Source: Comamonadaceae bacterium
GTDB taxonomy: Bacteria > Pseudomonadota > Gammaproteobacteria > Burkholderiales > Burkholderiaceae_C
DNA length: 64,000 nucleotides
Direction: 5' to 3'
Assembly: GCA_009996515.1 (NCBI GenBank)
Contig: JAACZV010000005.1
Coordinates: forward strand, 62,001-126,000
The translations under genes were made by a program, and so were the position numbers. The notes under the pieces are model-generated. The model searched no databases. It worked only from the letters and a program-made list of their open reading frames with translations, and was not told the origin of the DNA. This document shows, one piece after another, positions 35,088 to 43,805 of this stretch (within the stretch, counting starts at the first letter, position 1; each line of letters begins with the position of its first letter).

Positions 35088-36215
35088 ATGAGCGCCAACC
35101 CATCGCCGCCCCGCTGGCCCGCCATCGACCTGCTGCGCGGCCTCACGGTCGCCGTGATGATCCTCGTCAACGAATGGGCCGGCGTCGCCGGCCTGCCCGC
35201 CTGGATGAAGCACATGCCGGCCGATGCCGACGCGATGAGCTTCGTCGACATGGTGTTCCCGGCCTTCCTCTTCATCGTCGGCCTGTCGCTGCCGTTCGCG
35301 CTGCAGCCCAGGCTGGAGCGGGCCGGCCGCGCGGGCGCGCTGCGCGCCGCCGCCGAGCGCAGCGCGGCGCTGGTCGTGACGGGGCTGTTCATGGTCAACG
35401 CCGAGCTGGCGCCGGCCGGCTTCAACGCACCGGCCTGGCTGCTGGGCGCGCTCCTGGGCGTCTTCCTGCTGTGGGGCAGCGCGGCCGGCGGCCCGCCGCT
35501 GGCCCGACCCTGGCGCATTGCCGGCGCCTTGCTGCTGATCCTGCTGGCCGCCGCCTACCCGGGCGGCATGGCCTGGCACTGGTGGGGCATCCTGGGCCTG
35601 ATCGGCTGGGCCTACGGCCTGGCCGCGCTGTTGTTCATCCTCGCGCCGCCCACCGCGCGGCTGGCGCTGGCGCTGCTGGGCATGGCCGGCGGCGTGGCCT
35701 GGTACGCCTGGGCCGCGCCGCGGCTGGGCGGCGGCGCCCACGCCACCCACACCGCGCTGGTGCTGGCCGGCCTGGCCAGCGCGCTGCTGCTGCACGGCCA
35801 GAACCGGCCCAAGCCCGGCCGCGCCACGCTCGCCGCGCTGCTGCTGGGCCTGCTGCTGCTGGCCCTGGGCCTGGGCCTGCGACCGCACTGGCCGCTGTCC
35901 AAGATCCACGCCACGCCCAGCTGGGGCCTGGCCTGCGCGGGCGCCACGCTGCTGCTCTACCTGGCGCTGCGGCCGCTGGCCCAGGCCGCGCCCGGCCGCG
36001 TCGCGCTGGCCCTGCTGGGCGACGCCGCCCGCCACCCGCTGCCGGCCTATCTGCTGCCCTATGCCGTGGCCGCGCTGCTGGCGCTGACGCCCTGGTCCTG
36101 GCCGGCCGCGCTGAGCGCCGGCTGGGCCGGCATCGCGCGCGGCCTCGTCTTCCTGGCCCTGGTCCTCATGCTGCTGCGGCTGCTGCTGCGCGCCGGCCTG
36201 AGGCTCAAACTCTGA
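35088..36215 (+). CDS. nagX: NagX-type inner-membrane protein (DUF5009/HGSNAT-like)
   Basis: Integral membrane protein of 375 residues with about ten hydrophobic segments. It starts RWPAIDLLRGLTVAVMILVN, and SFVDMVFPAFLFIVGLSLPF follows: both are signatures of the heparan-alpha-glucosaminide N-acetyltransferase-like family. Bacterial NagX genes occur in N-acetylglucosamine/chitin utilisation loci and are proposed to move or acylate amino sugars across the inner membrane. Here it directly follows GH19 and TonB receptor 2, which agrees. The lactonase-like gene begins 7 bp after its stop, so the two form an operon. The biochemical activity is not proven for the bacterial branch. Confidence 0.88.
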   Translation: MSANPSPPRWPAIDLLRGLTVAVMILVNEWAGVAGLPAWMKHMPADADAMSFVDMVFPAFLFIVGLSLPFALQPRLERAGRAGALRAAAERSAALVVTGLFMVNAELAPAGFNAPAWLLGALLGVFLLWGSAAGGPPLARPWRIAGALLLILLAAAYPGGMAWHWWGILGLIGWAYGLAALLFILAPPTARLALALLGMAGGVAWYAWAAPRLGGGAHATHTALVLAGLASALLLHGQNRPKPGRATLAALLLGLLLLALGLGLRPHWPLSKIHATPSWGLACAGATLLLYLALRPLAQAAPGRVALALLGDAARHPLPAYLLPYAVAALLALTPWSWPAALSAGWAGIARGLVFLALVLMLLRLLLRAGLRLKL

Positions 36216-36222
36216 CCCCAAG

Positions 36223-37335
36223 ATGCGCCGCCGCCACCTGCTCACCCTGCCCGCCCTGTCACTGATGTCCGCCCACGCCGCCCCGCCCGCCCGCTTCCTG
36301 CACGTCGGCAGCTATGCGCCGCCGGGCCAGGGGATCTACAGCTTCGCGCTGGACGCCGACGGCGCGCTGCGGCCGCTGGGCCTCACGCCCAATGCCGGCA
36401 GCCCCAGCTGGCTGCTGGCCGACGCCGCCGGCCAGCGCGTCTACGCCGCCGAGGAGGGCGGCCACCAGGTCGCCGTCTACGCCCACGACGCCGGCCGCCT
36501 GCGGCTGCTGCAGCGCGAGCCCAGCGGCGGCCAGGCCCCCTGCCACCTCAGCCTGGGCGCCGGCCGGCTGTGGGTCGCGAACTACGGCGATGCGCGCTTC
36601 GCCGCGCTGCCGCTGCTGCCCGACGGCCGGCTGGGCCCGGCCCGCAGCTGGCCCAGCTGCGCCGGCGACGCCTGCGCCCCCGGCCCGCGCCGCGCCGCCG
36701 AGGCGCCGCCCGGCAGCCAGGCCGACAGCGGCCACGACGCGCCGCACGCCCACATGATCCAGCCCAGCCCCGACGGCCGCTGGCTGCTGGGTACCGACCT
36801 GGGCCGCGACCGCCTGCTCGCCTGGCCGCTGGGCGAGTTCAGGCCCGGCGCCGCCGCGCTGGAGCTGGCGCTGAGCCCCGGCTCCGGCCCGCGCCACTTC
36901 GTCTTCCACCCGACGGATGCCGCCCTGGTCTATGTGCTGCAGGAGGAGTCGTCCACGCTGTCCACCGTCGCCCTCAGCGCCGACGGCCCGCGCCTGCTCG
37001 ACGAGATCAGCGTGCTGCCGGCCGGCTTCGCCGGCACCAGCTATGCGTCCGACCTGCTGGTCGCGCCCGGCGGCCGCCATCTCTACGCACTGAACCGCCT
37101 GCACGACAGCCTCGCCGTGCTGTCGCTGGACAGCCCGCAGCGGCCGCGCCTGCTGGACCACCACTGGGTGCACGGCAGCTACCCGCGCAGCGCCTGCATC
37201 GCCGGCCCGCATCTGTATGTGTGCAACCAGCGCAGCGACCAGCTCAGCCATTTCGACCTGGGCCGGCCCGAGGCGCCGCGCTTCACGGGCCGGCAGACGG
37301 CCGTGCCCAGCCCGGCGGGAGCCTGCGCGTTCTAG
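36223..37335 (+). CDS. Secreted lactonase-like seven-bladed beta-propeller (Pgl family)
   Basis: Protein of 370 residues in the 6-phosphogluconolactonase/YbhE-type beta-propeller family. The N-terminus MRRRHLLTLPALSLMSAHAA is a signal peptide, perhaps Tat-like because of RRRH. Family blades include FLHVGSYAPPGQGIYSF, GSPSWLLADAAGQRVYAAEE, DAPHAHMIQPSPDGRWLLG and GPRHFVFHPTDAALVYVLQE. A periplasmic location makes the cytosolic phosphogluconolactonase role unlikely; lactone hydrolysis of an oxidised sugar is possible (inference). It follows nagX in an operon. Its TAG stop shares CTAG (37332-37335) with the convergent diguanylate cyclase. Confidence 0.82.
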   Translation: MRRRHLLTLPALSLMSAHAAPPARFLHVGSYAPPGQGIYSFALDADGALRPLGLTPNAGSPSWLLADAAGQRVYAAEEGGHQVAVYAHDAGRLRLLQREPSGGQAPCHLSLGAGRLWVANYGDARFAALPLLPDGRLGPARSWPSCAGDACAPGPRRAAEAPPGSQADSGHDAPHAHMIQPSPDGRWLLGTDLGRDRLLAWPLGEFRPGAAALELALSPGSGPRHFVFHPTDAALVYVLQEESSTLSTVALSADGPRLLDEISVLPAGFAGTSYASDLLVAPGGRHLYALNRLHDSLAVLSLDSPQRPRLLDHHWVHGSYPRSACIAGPHLYVCNQRSDQLSHFDLGRPEAPRFTGRQTAVPSPAGACAF

Positions 37336-38480
37336 CCGACGGCCGACTGCAGCGTCGAGTGGCGCAGCCAGTCGTCGGCGACGACGACGCGGTTGCGGCC
37401 GCGCTGCTTGGCCTGGTAGAGGGCCTTGTCGGCCAGGTGCATCAGCGTCTCCGGCGTGTCGTCGCGCGCCGCCTCGGCGACGCCGGCGGACAGCGTCACG
37501 CGCAGCGGCTGGCCGCCGTCGCCGCGCAGCTCCAGCGCCTCCACGGCCTGGCGCACCTGCTCGGCCAGATGCCTGGCGCCGGCCTCGCCGGTGGCCGGCA
37601 GCACCAGGCCGAACTCCTCGCCGCCCAGGCGGCCCAGCACGTCCGAGCCGCGCAGCCGAGCACGGGTGGCGGCGGCGACGGCCTTCAGCACCTGGTCACC
37701 CACCGCATGGCCGTGGCGGTCGTTGACGCGCTTGAAATGGTCCAGGTCCAGCATGACGAAACCCACCGGCTGCCCCTCGCGCCGACCACGCTCCAGCGCA
37801 TGCGACAGCAGCGACAGCGTCGTCGCATGGTTCATCGCGCCGGTCAGGCCGTCGACGCTGGCCAGCTTGCGCATCTGGCCGGCCATGCGCTCGAAATAGG
37901 CCAGCACGAAGGCAAAGCCCGTCGCCAGCACGGCCAGGAAGGCCAGCGCAAAGATCCCGCCCTGCCAGGCCTGCGCCGCCCTGCCCAGCGCCAGGGCGGC
38001 GCCCAGCCACAGCGCGAGGCTGGCCAGCAGCAGCCCCAGCGCGACGGCGCGAAGGCTGGGCTCGCCGCGCCAGCCCAGGCGCAGCGAGGCCAGCGTCACC
38101 GGCAGCAGCAGCGCGCCCATGGCGGCCGAGAGCGCACCGGCGCGCAGCGGCGGCGCCGCAGCCAGCAGGGCCGGCACCAGCAGCACCGCGGCCAGCAGCA
38201 GCCCGTGATGCCAGGCCGGCGGTGCGCGGTTCAACAGGTGGCGCGACAGCAGCCCCGACAGGCCGGCCAGCCCCGCCATCAGCAGCCAATGGCCGCCCAG
38301 CAGCACCAGCCAGGCCGGCAGCCAGTCCTGCAGCCCGAACAGCGCGAAACCCAGGCACAAGGCCAGGCCGGCCGCGCTGGCGCGCCGCAGCCCGCCGCGG
38401 CCGGCCAGCCACAGCTGCAGCGTCAACAGGGCAAAACCGACCCCCAGCGTCGGCACCAGGGTGGGCAGGTCTAGCGTCAT
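37332..38480 (-). CDS. Membrane-bound diguanylate cyclase
   Basis: Protein of 382 residues that would make c-di-GMP from GTP. About six N-terminal hydrophobic segments (residues 5-200) form an uncharacterised membrane sensor module. The GGDEF domain starts LASVDGLTGAMNHAT and has an active GGEEF site (near residue 287), preceded five residues upstream by the inhibitory I-site RGSD, so product inhibition is expected. The end is ALYQAKQRGRNRVVV. It is convergent with the lactonase-like gene, sharing CTAG as stop codons, and divergent from the lipid kinase. No own input ligand can be named. Confidence 0.92.
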   Translation of the reverse strand: MTLDLPTLVPTLGVGFALLTLQLWLAGRGGLRRASAAGLALCLGFALFGLQDWLPAWLVLLGGHWLLMAGLAGLSGLLSRHLLNRAPPAWHHGLLLAAVLLVPALLAAAPPLRAGALSAAMGALLLPVTLASLRLGWRGEPSLRAVALGLLLASLALWLGAALALGRAAQAWQGGIFALAFLAVLATGFAFVLAYFERMAGQMRKLASVDGLTGAMNHATTLSLLSHALERGRREGQPVGFVMLDLDHFKRVNDRHGHAVGDQVLKAVAAATRARLRGSDVLGRLGGEEFGLVLPATGEAGARHLAEQVRQAVEALELRGDGGQPLRVTLSAGVAEAARDDTPETLMHLADKALYQAKQRGRNRVVVADDWLRHSTLQSAVG

Positions 38481-38589
38481 GCGGCCGGCGGCTGGTCAGT
38501 GCTGAGGCCAGTGTAGGCAGGCCGGGCGTGGCACCGCGCCAGGGTCTGCGCCGATGGCGCGCCCCGCCCGGCGCGGCTTCAATGCCGGC

Positions 38590-39495
38590 GTGATCGCCCC
38601 CGCCCTGACCCCGGCCGCGCTGCCCGCGCTGTGCCTGCTGAACCCGCATGCCGCCAACGGCCGCTGCGCCGCCCTCGCCGCCCCGCTGCGCGAGGCCCTG
38701 CCGCAGGTGCCGCTGCTGCTGCCCGAGAACATCGCCGCCGCCCGCCAGCGCCTGCTGGCCCTGCCCGAGGGCAGCCGCGTCATCGTGGCCGGCGGCGACG
38801 GCACCGTGCACCAGCTGCTGCCCGCGCTGGTCGCGCGCCGGCTGCAGCTGGCCCTGCTGCCCGGCGGCACCGGCAACGACCTGGCCCGCGCGCTGGGCCT
38901 GGCCCGCATGGGCTGGCGCCAGGCCCTGGCCCATGCCCAGCAGGCGCCGGCCACGGCCATGGACCTGGGCGAGCTCACGACGCCCGGGCAGGGTGTCCAG
39001 CTCTTCATGTCCAGCCTGACGGCCGGCTTCGACGCCGCCATCGCCCGCCGCGCCCATGCCGCCCCGCGCTGGCTGCGCGGCCAGCCGCGCTATCTGTGGG
39101 CCACACTGGCCGAGATCGCCCGGCTGCGCCGCTACCCGCTGCGCGTGGAGGCAGACGGCGAGCTGCTGCACGACGGCCCCCTGCTGTTCGCCTCCAGCCT
39201 CAACACGCCCAGCTACGGCAGCGGCATGCCGGCCGCGCCGGGCGCGCGCATCGACGACGGCCAGCTGCGGCTGCTGCGCGCCGGCGCCTTCGGCCGGCTG
39301 GGCGCGCTGGCCATGATGCCGCTGCTGCTGACGGGCCAGCATCTGCGCCACGGCGGCGTGACGCTGAGCGGCTACCGCAGGCTGCGGCTCAGCGGCCCCG
39401 CGCCGCTGCCGCTGGCCGTGGACGGCGAGCCCCTGCCCGCGGCGAACGAGCTTTCGGTGCGCGTGCTGCCCGGCGCCCTGCACGTGGTGCGCTGA
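38590..39495 (+). CDS. YegS/DAGK-family lipid kinase
   Basis: Cytoplasmic or membrane-associated kinase of 301 residues related to diacylglycerol kinase catalytic-domain proteins and YegS. The nucleotide-binding part has LCLLNPHAANGR and the family motif VIVAGGDGTVHQLL, then LLPGGTGNDLARAL. The C-terminal beta-sandwich contains LFASSLNTPSYGSGM and the late LPLAVDGEPLP. It would phosphorylate a lipid such as diacylglycerol. Two starts are possible: ATG 38554 or GTG 38590; I prefer the GTG because a -10-like TTCAAT stands 6 nt before it, as in other leaderless-looking genes here, and the extra 12 residues are not family-like. Confidence 0.87.
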   Translation: MIAPALTPAALPALCLLNPHAANGRCAALAAPLREALPQVPLLLPENIAAARQRLLALPEGSRVIVAGGDGTVHQLLPALVARRLQLALLPGGTGNDLARALGLARMGWRQALAHAQQAPATAMDLGELTTPGQGVQLFMSSLTAGFDAAIARRAHAAPRWLRGQPRYLWATLAEIARLRRYPLRVEADGELLHDGPLLFASSLNTPSYGSGMPAAPGARIDDGQLRLLRAGAFGRLGALAMMPLLLTGQHLRHGGVTLSGYRRLRLSGPAPLPLAVDGEPLPAANELSVRVLPGALHVVR

Positions 39496-39523
39496 CGGCG
39501 CCGGCGCGCTTTAGACTGGCCCG

Positions 39524-39991
39524 ATGAAGCACGCCGCCCTTGCCCTGCTGCTGGCCGCCGTGGCGGCGGCCCGCGCCGAGCCCATTGGCTCGGTCGACAC
39601 CGCCTTCAAGCTCATCGGCCCCGATCACAAGATCGTCGTCGAGGCCTACGACGACCCCAAGGTGCGCGGCGTGGCCTGCTATGTGTCGCGCGCCAAGACC
39701 GGCGGCATCAAGGGCGCCATCGGCCTGGCCGAGGACAAGTCCGAGGCCGCCATCGCCTGCCGCCAGGTGGGCCCCATCGCCATCGCCCAGCCGCTGCCGC
39801 GCCAGGAAGAGGTGTTCAACGAGCGCATCTCGCTGGTCTTCAAGCGGCTGCGCATCGTCCGCATGGTGGACCCGCAACGCAACACACTGGTCTACCTGAC
39901 CTACTCCGACCGCCTCATCGACGGCTCGCCGCAGAACAGCGTCACCGCCGTGCCGGTGCCACGCGAGACCGCCATTCCCGTCAGGCCCTGA
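39524..39991 (+). CDS. creA: CreA family protein
   Basis: Periplasmic protein of 155 residues. Signal peptide [18 protein letters not shown]; the mature part follows the CreA pattern [20 protein letters not shown], then [22 protein letters not shown], and [20 protein letters not shown] near the end, with two conserved Cys. The function of CreA is unknown; in E. coli the gene heads the creABCD operon, but no creBCD genes are here. TAGACT lies 6 nt before the ATG without a ribosome site, so the message may be leaderless. The GGDEF-like gene follows 18 bp later. Confidence 0.92.
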   Translation: MKHAALALLLAAVAAARAEPIGSVDTAFKLIGPDHKIVVEAYDDPKVRGVACYVSRAKTGGIKGAIGLAEDKSEAAIACRQVGPIAIAQPLPRQEEVFNERISLVFKRLRIVRMVDPQRNTLVYLTYSDRLIDGSPQNSVTAVPVPRETAIPVRP

Positions 39992-40009
39992 GGCGGATGC
40001 GGGGCTGAC

Positions 40010-41167
40010 ATGACGTTCACCGAAGCCCTGTTCGCACTGCTGCCCCTGCAGGCGCTGGCCGCGGCGCTGGTGCTCATCGTGCTGATCGGCTGGCGCGGCG
40101 CCAATGCCGGCGGCCGCTGGGCCCAGCTGGGCATGCTGTCCCTGGCGCTGGGCCTGGCGCTGGTCAGCCCGGCGCTGAGCGGCCATGCCCAGGCGCCCCA
40201 TGGCCTGCACAGCGCCGGCGTGGCCGCGCTGAGCCTGGGGCTGTCGGCGCTGTGGTGGGCCCTGGGCCTGTGGCTGACGCCGCGGCCCGGGCGCAGGGCC
40301 ATGGCCTCCGCGCCGCTGCTGCTGGGCGCCGGCCATGCACTGCTGCAAGCCAGCCCGGCGGCCGCGCAGACGCTGATCGACCTGGTGCTGGGCGCCCAGT
40401 TCGCCTGGCTGGGCGTGGCCTTGACGCTGCCCGGCCGCCACACGCCGCTGCAAGGCCTGACCAGCCGGCGCTGGCGGCTGCTGGGCCTGACCGCCGTGCT
40501 GCCGCTGCTGGCGGCCGTGCTGTGCCGCGCCGGCATGACGCTGCTGGGCCAGCCGGCCGCCTGGCCCCAGCTGCTGCTGGGCCTGGCCGGCCAGCTGGCG
40601 CTGCTGCTGGCCCTGCCCATGCTGCTGCTGGCCTGGCGCGGCCAGATCGAGGCCGAGCTGTCCAGCCTGACCCATATCGACAGCCTGACCGGCCTGACCG
40701 ACGGCGCCGCCTTCGCCAGGCGCTCGGTGGAACTGATCGCCATGGCGCGCCGCTTCGACGAGCCGCTGGCCCTGATGGTGCTGGAGCTGGACGATCTGGA
40801 GACGCTGCAGGCCGAGCGCGAGATCGACTTCGCCAGCCATGCGCTGGCCTTGTTCGCCAGCTGCGTGCAGGCGCAGATGCGGCTGGGCGACCTGGCCGGG
40901 CGCCTGGGCGGCCACCGCTTCGGCGTGCTGATGGCGCGCTGCCTGCCGGAAGGCCCGCAGGCGCTGGACCAGCGCCTGCGCGCGGCGCTGCTGCAGCGCG
41001 CGCCGGCGGAGCTGGAGGTGAACCTGTCGTTCAGCGCCGGCTGGGCCCGGCTGCGCCCGGGCGACCGCGGCATCGCCGACCTGCGCCACCGCGCCGAGAC
41101 GGCGCTCTACGAAGCCCAGCGCGCCGGCCGCGGCCGGCTGATGGCCGAACCGGGAGTCACGGAGTGA
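40010..41167 (+). CDS. Membrane protein with degenerate GGDEF domain
   Basis: Protein of 385 residues. The first ~210 residues are very hydrophobic, with about seven segments, and Leu/Ala-rich. The C-terminal GGDEF domain begins LTHIDSLTGLTDGAAF, but the active-site motif reads GGHRF (near residue 302) in place of GG(D/E)EF, and the metal-binding aspartate region is LELDDLETL. No I-site is present. It is therefore probably not a cyclase and may instead bind nucleotides or act as a regulator. It is cotranscribed with creA (18-bp gap) and its TGA stop is the start of repeat copy B, which links it to the acyl-CoA dehydrogenase gene. Confidence 0.85.
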   Translation: MTFTEALFALLPLQALAAALVLIVLIGWRGANAGGRWAQLGMLSLALGLALVSPALSGHAQAPHGLHSAGVAALSLGLSALWWALGLWLTPRPGRRAMASAPLLLGAGHALLQASPAAAQTLIDLVLGAQFAWLGVALTLPGRHTPLQGLTSRRWRLLGLTAVLPLLAAVLCRAGMTLLGQPAAWPQLLLGLAGQLALLLALPMLLLAWRGQIEAELSSLTHIDSLTGLTDGAAFARRSVELIAMARRFDEPLALMVLELDDLETLQAEREIDFASHALALFASCVQAQMRLGDLAGRLGGHRFGVLMARCLPEGPQALDQRLRAALLQRAPAELEVNLSFSAGWARLRPGDRGIADLRHRAETALYEAQRAGRGRLMAEPGVTE

Positions 41168-41314
41168 TGCCGCCCCTCGTCCAAGGCCTGCCTTGGCCGG
41201 TCCCCCTAGGGGACGGCGATGCTTGCGGCATTGAGCCGCAAGCACATCGCCTGGCCGGGCCGGCTTGGGGGCGGCCCGGCGCTCGGCCCGCAAACTGCCC
41301 ATCGGGCGCCTGAG
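41168..41314 (+). repeat. Multi-hairpin intra-operon repeat, copy B
   Basis: Begins directly after the TGA of the GGDEF-like gene and ends at the ATG of the acyl-CoA dehydrogenase. Hairpins in order: CCAAGG-cctg-CCTTGG, GTCCCC-cta-GGGGAC, GCTTGCGGC-attga-GCCGCAAGC, and GGGCCGGCTTGGGGGCGGCC. The frame starting with the ATG of TGATG (41167) is open for 48 codons and stops (TGA 41311-41313) one base before the next ATG. The peptide shares the core VPxGDGDA..I..QAH with copies A and C. Confidence 0.85.
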
Positions 41315-42907
41315 ATGAGCCTCAAAGACAACCTCGTCGACGATTGGGTGGGCCACAACCTGCTGGGCAGCGACCCGGCCCTGCTGGCAGCGCTGCGCGC
41401 GGCGGCACCGCAGGCCGTGGAGCCGCTGACGCGCTATGGCGCCGAACTGGGCAGCGCCGAGACCGCCCAGCTGGCGCGCGACGCCAACCGCTGCGGCCCG
41501 CAGCTGCGCCAGCTCGACGCCCGCGGCCGGCGCGTGGACCTCGTCGACTTCCATCCGGCCTGGCATGCGCTGCTGGCCTTGTACCGCCGCCAGGGCCTGG
41601 TGGCCGATGTGTTCGCCACCGACACGCCGGGCCGCTGGGCCGCGTTCGCGGCCGGCTGCTACCTGCACGGGCAGGTGGAGGCCGGCAGCCTGTGCCCGGC
41701 GACGATGACGCAGGCCGCCATTCCGGTGCTGGCCAAACAGCCCGAGCTGTTCGCGCCGCTGCGCGACAAGTTCTTCAGCCGCGCCCACGACCCGCTGGAC
41801 CGCCCGATGACGGAGAAGCCGTCCCTCTGGGTCGGCATGGGCATGACCGAGAAACAGGGCGGCTCCGACCTGCGCCGCGTGACGACCGAGGCCGTCGAGC
41901 AGCCCGACGGCAGCTACCTGATCACTGGCCACAAATGGTTTTTCTCGGCGCCAACCAGCGACGCCCACCTGGTGCTGGCGCGCACGCCGGCCGGCCCCAC
42001 CTGCTTCTGGCTGCCGCGCTACACGCCCGACGGCGCGCGCAACGCCATCCAGGTGCTGCGGCTGAAGGACAAACTGGGCAATCGCAGCAATGCCAGCAGC
42101 GAGGTCGAGTTCCACGGCGCCTGGGCGCGCCGGCTGGGCGACGAGGGCCGCGGCATCCCGACGCTGATCGAGATGGCCGGCTACACGCGGCTGAACTGCG
42201 TCATCGGCAGCGCCGCGCTGCTGCGGACCGGCCTGGTGCAGGCGCTGCACAACGCGCGCGAGCGCCAGGCCTTCGGGCGGCGCCTGGCCGAGCAGCCACT
42301 GATGCAGAGCGTGCTGGCCGACCTGGCGCTGGAGAGCGAGGCCGCGATGCGGCTGATGCTGCGGCTGGCGCAGGGCTTCGAGCAGGCGGAGCCGGCCTGG
42401 CAGCGGCTGATGACGCCGGCCGCCAAGCTGTGGGTCTGCAAGCGCGCGATCGAGTGCACGGGCGAGGCCATGGAGCTGCTGGGCGGCAACGGCTATGTGG
42501 AGGACGGCGTGCTGGCGCGGCTGTACCGCGAGGCGCCGGTCAACTCCATCTGGGAGGGCTCGGGCAATGTAATGGCGCTGGACGTGCTGCGCGCCGTCGC
42601 CCGCGAACCCGACGTGGCGCTGGCGCTGCTGGACGCGTTCGACGCCAGCGTGGACGCCCCGGTGCGCGCCGAGGCGCAGGCCCTGCGCCGCCTGCTCACC
42701 GGCGACCCGGCCGCGCTGGAAGCCCAGGCCCGCCGCGTCGCGCAAGGCCTGGTGCTGTGCGCGCAGGCGCTGCTGATGCGGGAACAGTCGTCCGGCGCCG
42801 CGGCCGACGCGTTCGTCGCGACGCGCTTCGGCGGCGACGGGCGGCTGCTGGGCACGCAGGCCCTGCCGCAGGCGGCGCGCATCCTGGAGGCGGCGCTGGC
42901 CGGCTAG
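41315..42907 (+). CDS. aidB: AidB-like acyl-CoA dehydrogenase
   Basis: Flavoprotein of 530 residues in the AidB branch of acyl-CoA dehydrogenases (E. coli AidB has 541 residues and is part of the alkylation response; its in vivo substrate is unsettled). Features: GMGMTEKQGGSDLRRVTTEA (FAD/substrate region), ITGHKWFFSAPTSDAHLVLA, KLGNRSNASSEVEF, and YREAPVNSIWEGSGNVMALD near residue 410, the typical AidB motif. The N-terminal extension (about 150 residues) is also characteristic. ATG 41315 follows repeat copy B; no strong ribosome site is visible, so coupling to the upstream frame is possible. Its TAG stop shares CTAG with the convergent binding protein gene. Confidence 0.9.
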   Translation: MSLKDNLVDDWVGHNLLGSDPALLAALRAAAPQAVEPLTRYGAELGSAETAQLARDANRCGPQLRQLDARGRRVDLVDFHPAWHALLALYRRQGLVADVFATDTPGRWAAFAAGCYLHGQVEAGSLCPATMTQAAIPVLAKQPELFAPLRDKFFSRAHDPLDRPMTEKPSLWVGMGMTEKQGGSDLRRVTTEAVEQPDGSYLITGHKWFFSAPTSDAHLVLARTPAGPTCFWLPRYTPDGARNAIQVLRLKDKLGNRSNASSEVEFHGAWARRLGDEGRGIPTLIEMAGYTRLNCVIGSAALLRTGLVQALHNARERQAFGRRLAEQPLMQSVLADLALESEAAMRLMLRLAQGFEQAEPAWQRLMTPAAKLWVCKRAIECTGEAMELLGGNGYVEDGVLARLYREAPVNSIWEGSGNVMALDVLRAVAREPDVALALLDAFDASVDAPVRAEAQALRRLLTGDPAALEAQARRVAQGLVLCAQALLMREQSSGAAADAFVATRFGGDGRLLGTQALPQAARILEAALAG

Positions 42908-43686
42908 GGCAAGGCCCCGCCCATGTATTTCTGCAGGATGCGCGCCTGCGTGCCGTCCTTCTCCATGGCCGCGCCGGCCTCGCGGAAGCGCCGCACCAGC
43001 GCCGCATCGACCGAGCGCTTGCTGAGCATGATCTGCACCGGCTCATGCGGCACGGCCACCGGCGTCGCGGCGATGCGGCCCTCCAGGCCCAGCTCGCGCA
43101 GCTCCCAGCGCGCCGTCGTCTCGCTGGCGATGACGCCATCGACGCGGCCGATGTCCAGCATCTGCCACAGGCTGCGGCGCACCGACACCTGGGTCAGCGC
43201 GGCGCGGAAGGCCGCGTCGCCGAGCAGCTCGGCATAGTCGGGGCCGTAGACGACGCCGATCTGCACGCCCAGCTTCAGGCCCGGCCGCCAGGCCTGCTGC
43301 AGCCGTGTCGCGGCGCCGAACTCGGCCTCCCGGCCCGCACGCACGTACAGCCGGTTGGACGAGGCGATGGGCTGCGGCACCCAATGGGCGTAGGCCTCGC
43401 GCTCGGGCCGGCGCAGCGCGCCGGGCAGCATGTCGATGCGGCCGGCCTGCAGTTCCACCAGCGCACGCGCCCAGGGCAGCTCCACCCAGACCGCCCGGCA
43501 GCCCAGGCGCTGCAGCGCCGTCTCGATGAGATCGACCTGCAGGCCCGCGACGCGGCCGGCCGCATCGCGCATCGTGTAGGGCGGATCGGGGTTCCAGCGC
43601 ACGCGCAGCTCGCAGGCGGCCAGCGGCAGGGCGGCCAGGGCCAGGCAGGCCAGGCTCAGGCGCAACAGGGACCGGATCGAGAACAC
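42904..43686 (-). CDS. Periplasmic solute-binding protein, family 3 type
   Basis: Secreted protein of 260 residues (signal peptide about MFSIRSLLRLSLACLALAAL, then PLAAC). It has the bilobed SBP_bac_3 pattern: LRVRWNPDPPYTMRDAAGRV, GLQVDLIETALQRLGC, LPWARALVELQAGRIDMLPG and VPHEPVQIMLSKRS. Such proteins bind amino acids for ABC import or serve as sensors. No permease or ATPase gene is adjacent, so it is an orphan and may act as a sensory or accessory protein. The start is the GTG at 43686; no ATG is available at the right place. Convergent with aidB through a shared CTAG, divergent from the small gene at 43806. Confidence 0.85.
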   Translation of the reverse strand: MFSIRSLLRLSLACLALAALPLAACELRVRWNPDPPYTMRDAAGRVAGLQVDLIETALQRLGCRAVWVELPWARALVELQAGRIDMLPGALRRPEREAYAHWVPQPIASSNRLYVRAGREAEFGAATRLQQAWRPGLKLGVQIGVVYGPDYAELLGDAAFRAALTQVSVRRSLWQMLDIGRVDGVIASETTARWELRELGLEGRIAATPVAVPHEPVQIMLSKRSVDAALVRRFREAGAAMEKDGTQARILQKYMGGALP

Positions 43687-43725
43687 CCGCGCATTCTGCG
43701 GTGAGTCGCGGGCTTGTCGGCGCTC

Positions 43726-43755
43726 TCCGACACATCACGGCGTTATCGGCCGACA
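43726..43755 (+). promoter_or_regulatory. Composite box (TCCGACA-N16-GCCGACA) upstream of the small gene at 43806
   Basis: TCCGACA (43726-43732) and GCCGACA (43749-43755) start 23 bp apart. AAGCT follows exactly 22 bp after the second half (a possible -10 region), and the start codon is 50 bp beyond the box. An inverted TGTCGG just upstream pairs with CCGACA. It is a variant of the TCCTACA-N16-GCCGACA family found at five other places to the right. Confidence 0.62.
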
Positions 43756-43805
43756 TTTGTCACTGCCGCTGGCCGCGAAGCTGTGCCCGACAACCGGAGC
43801 CGCCC

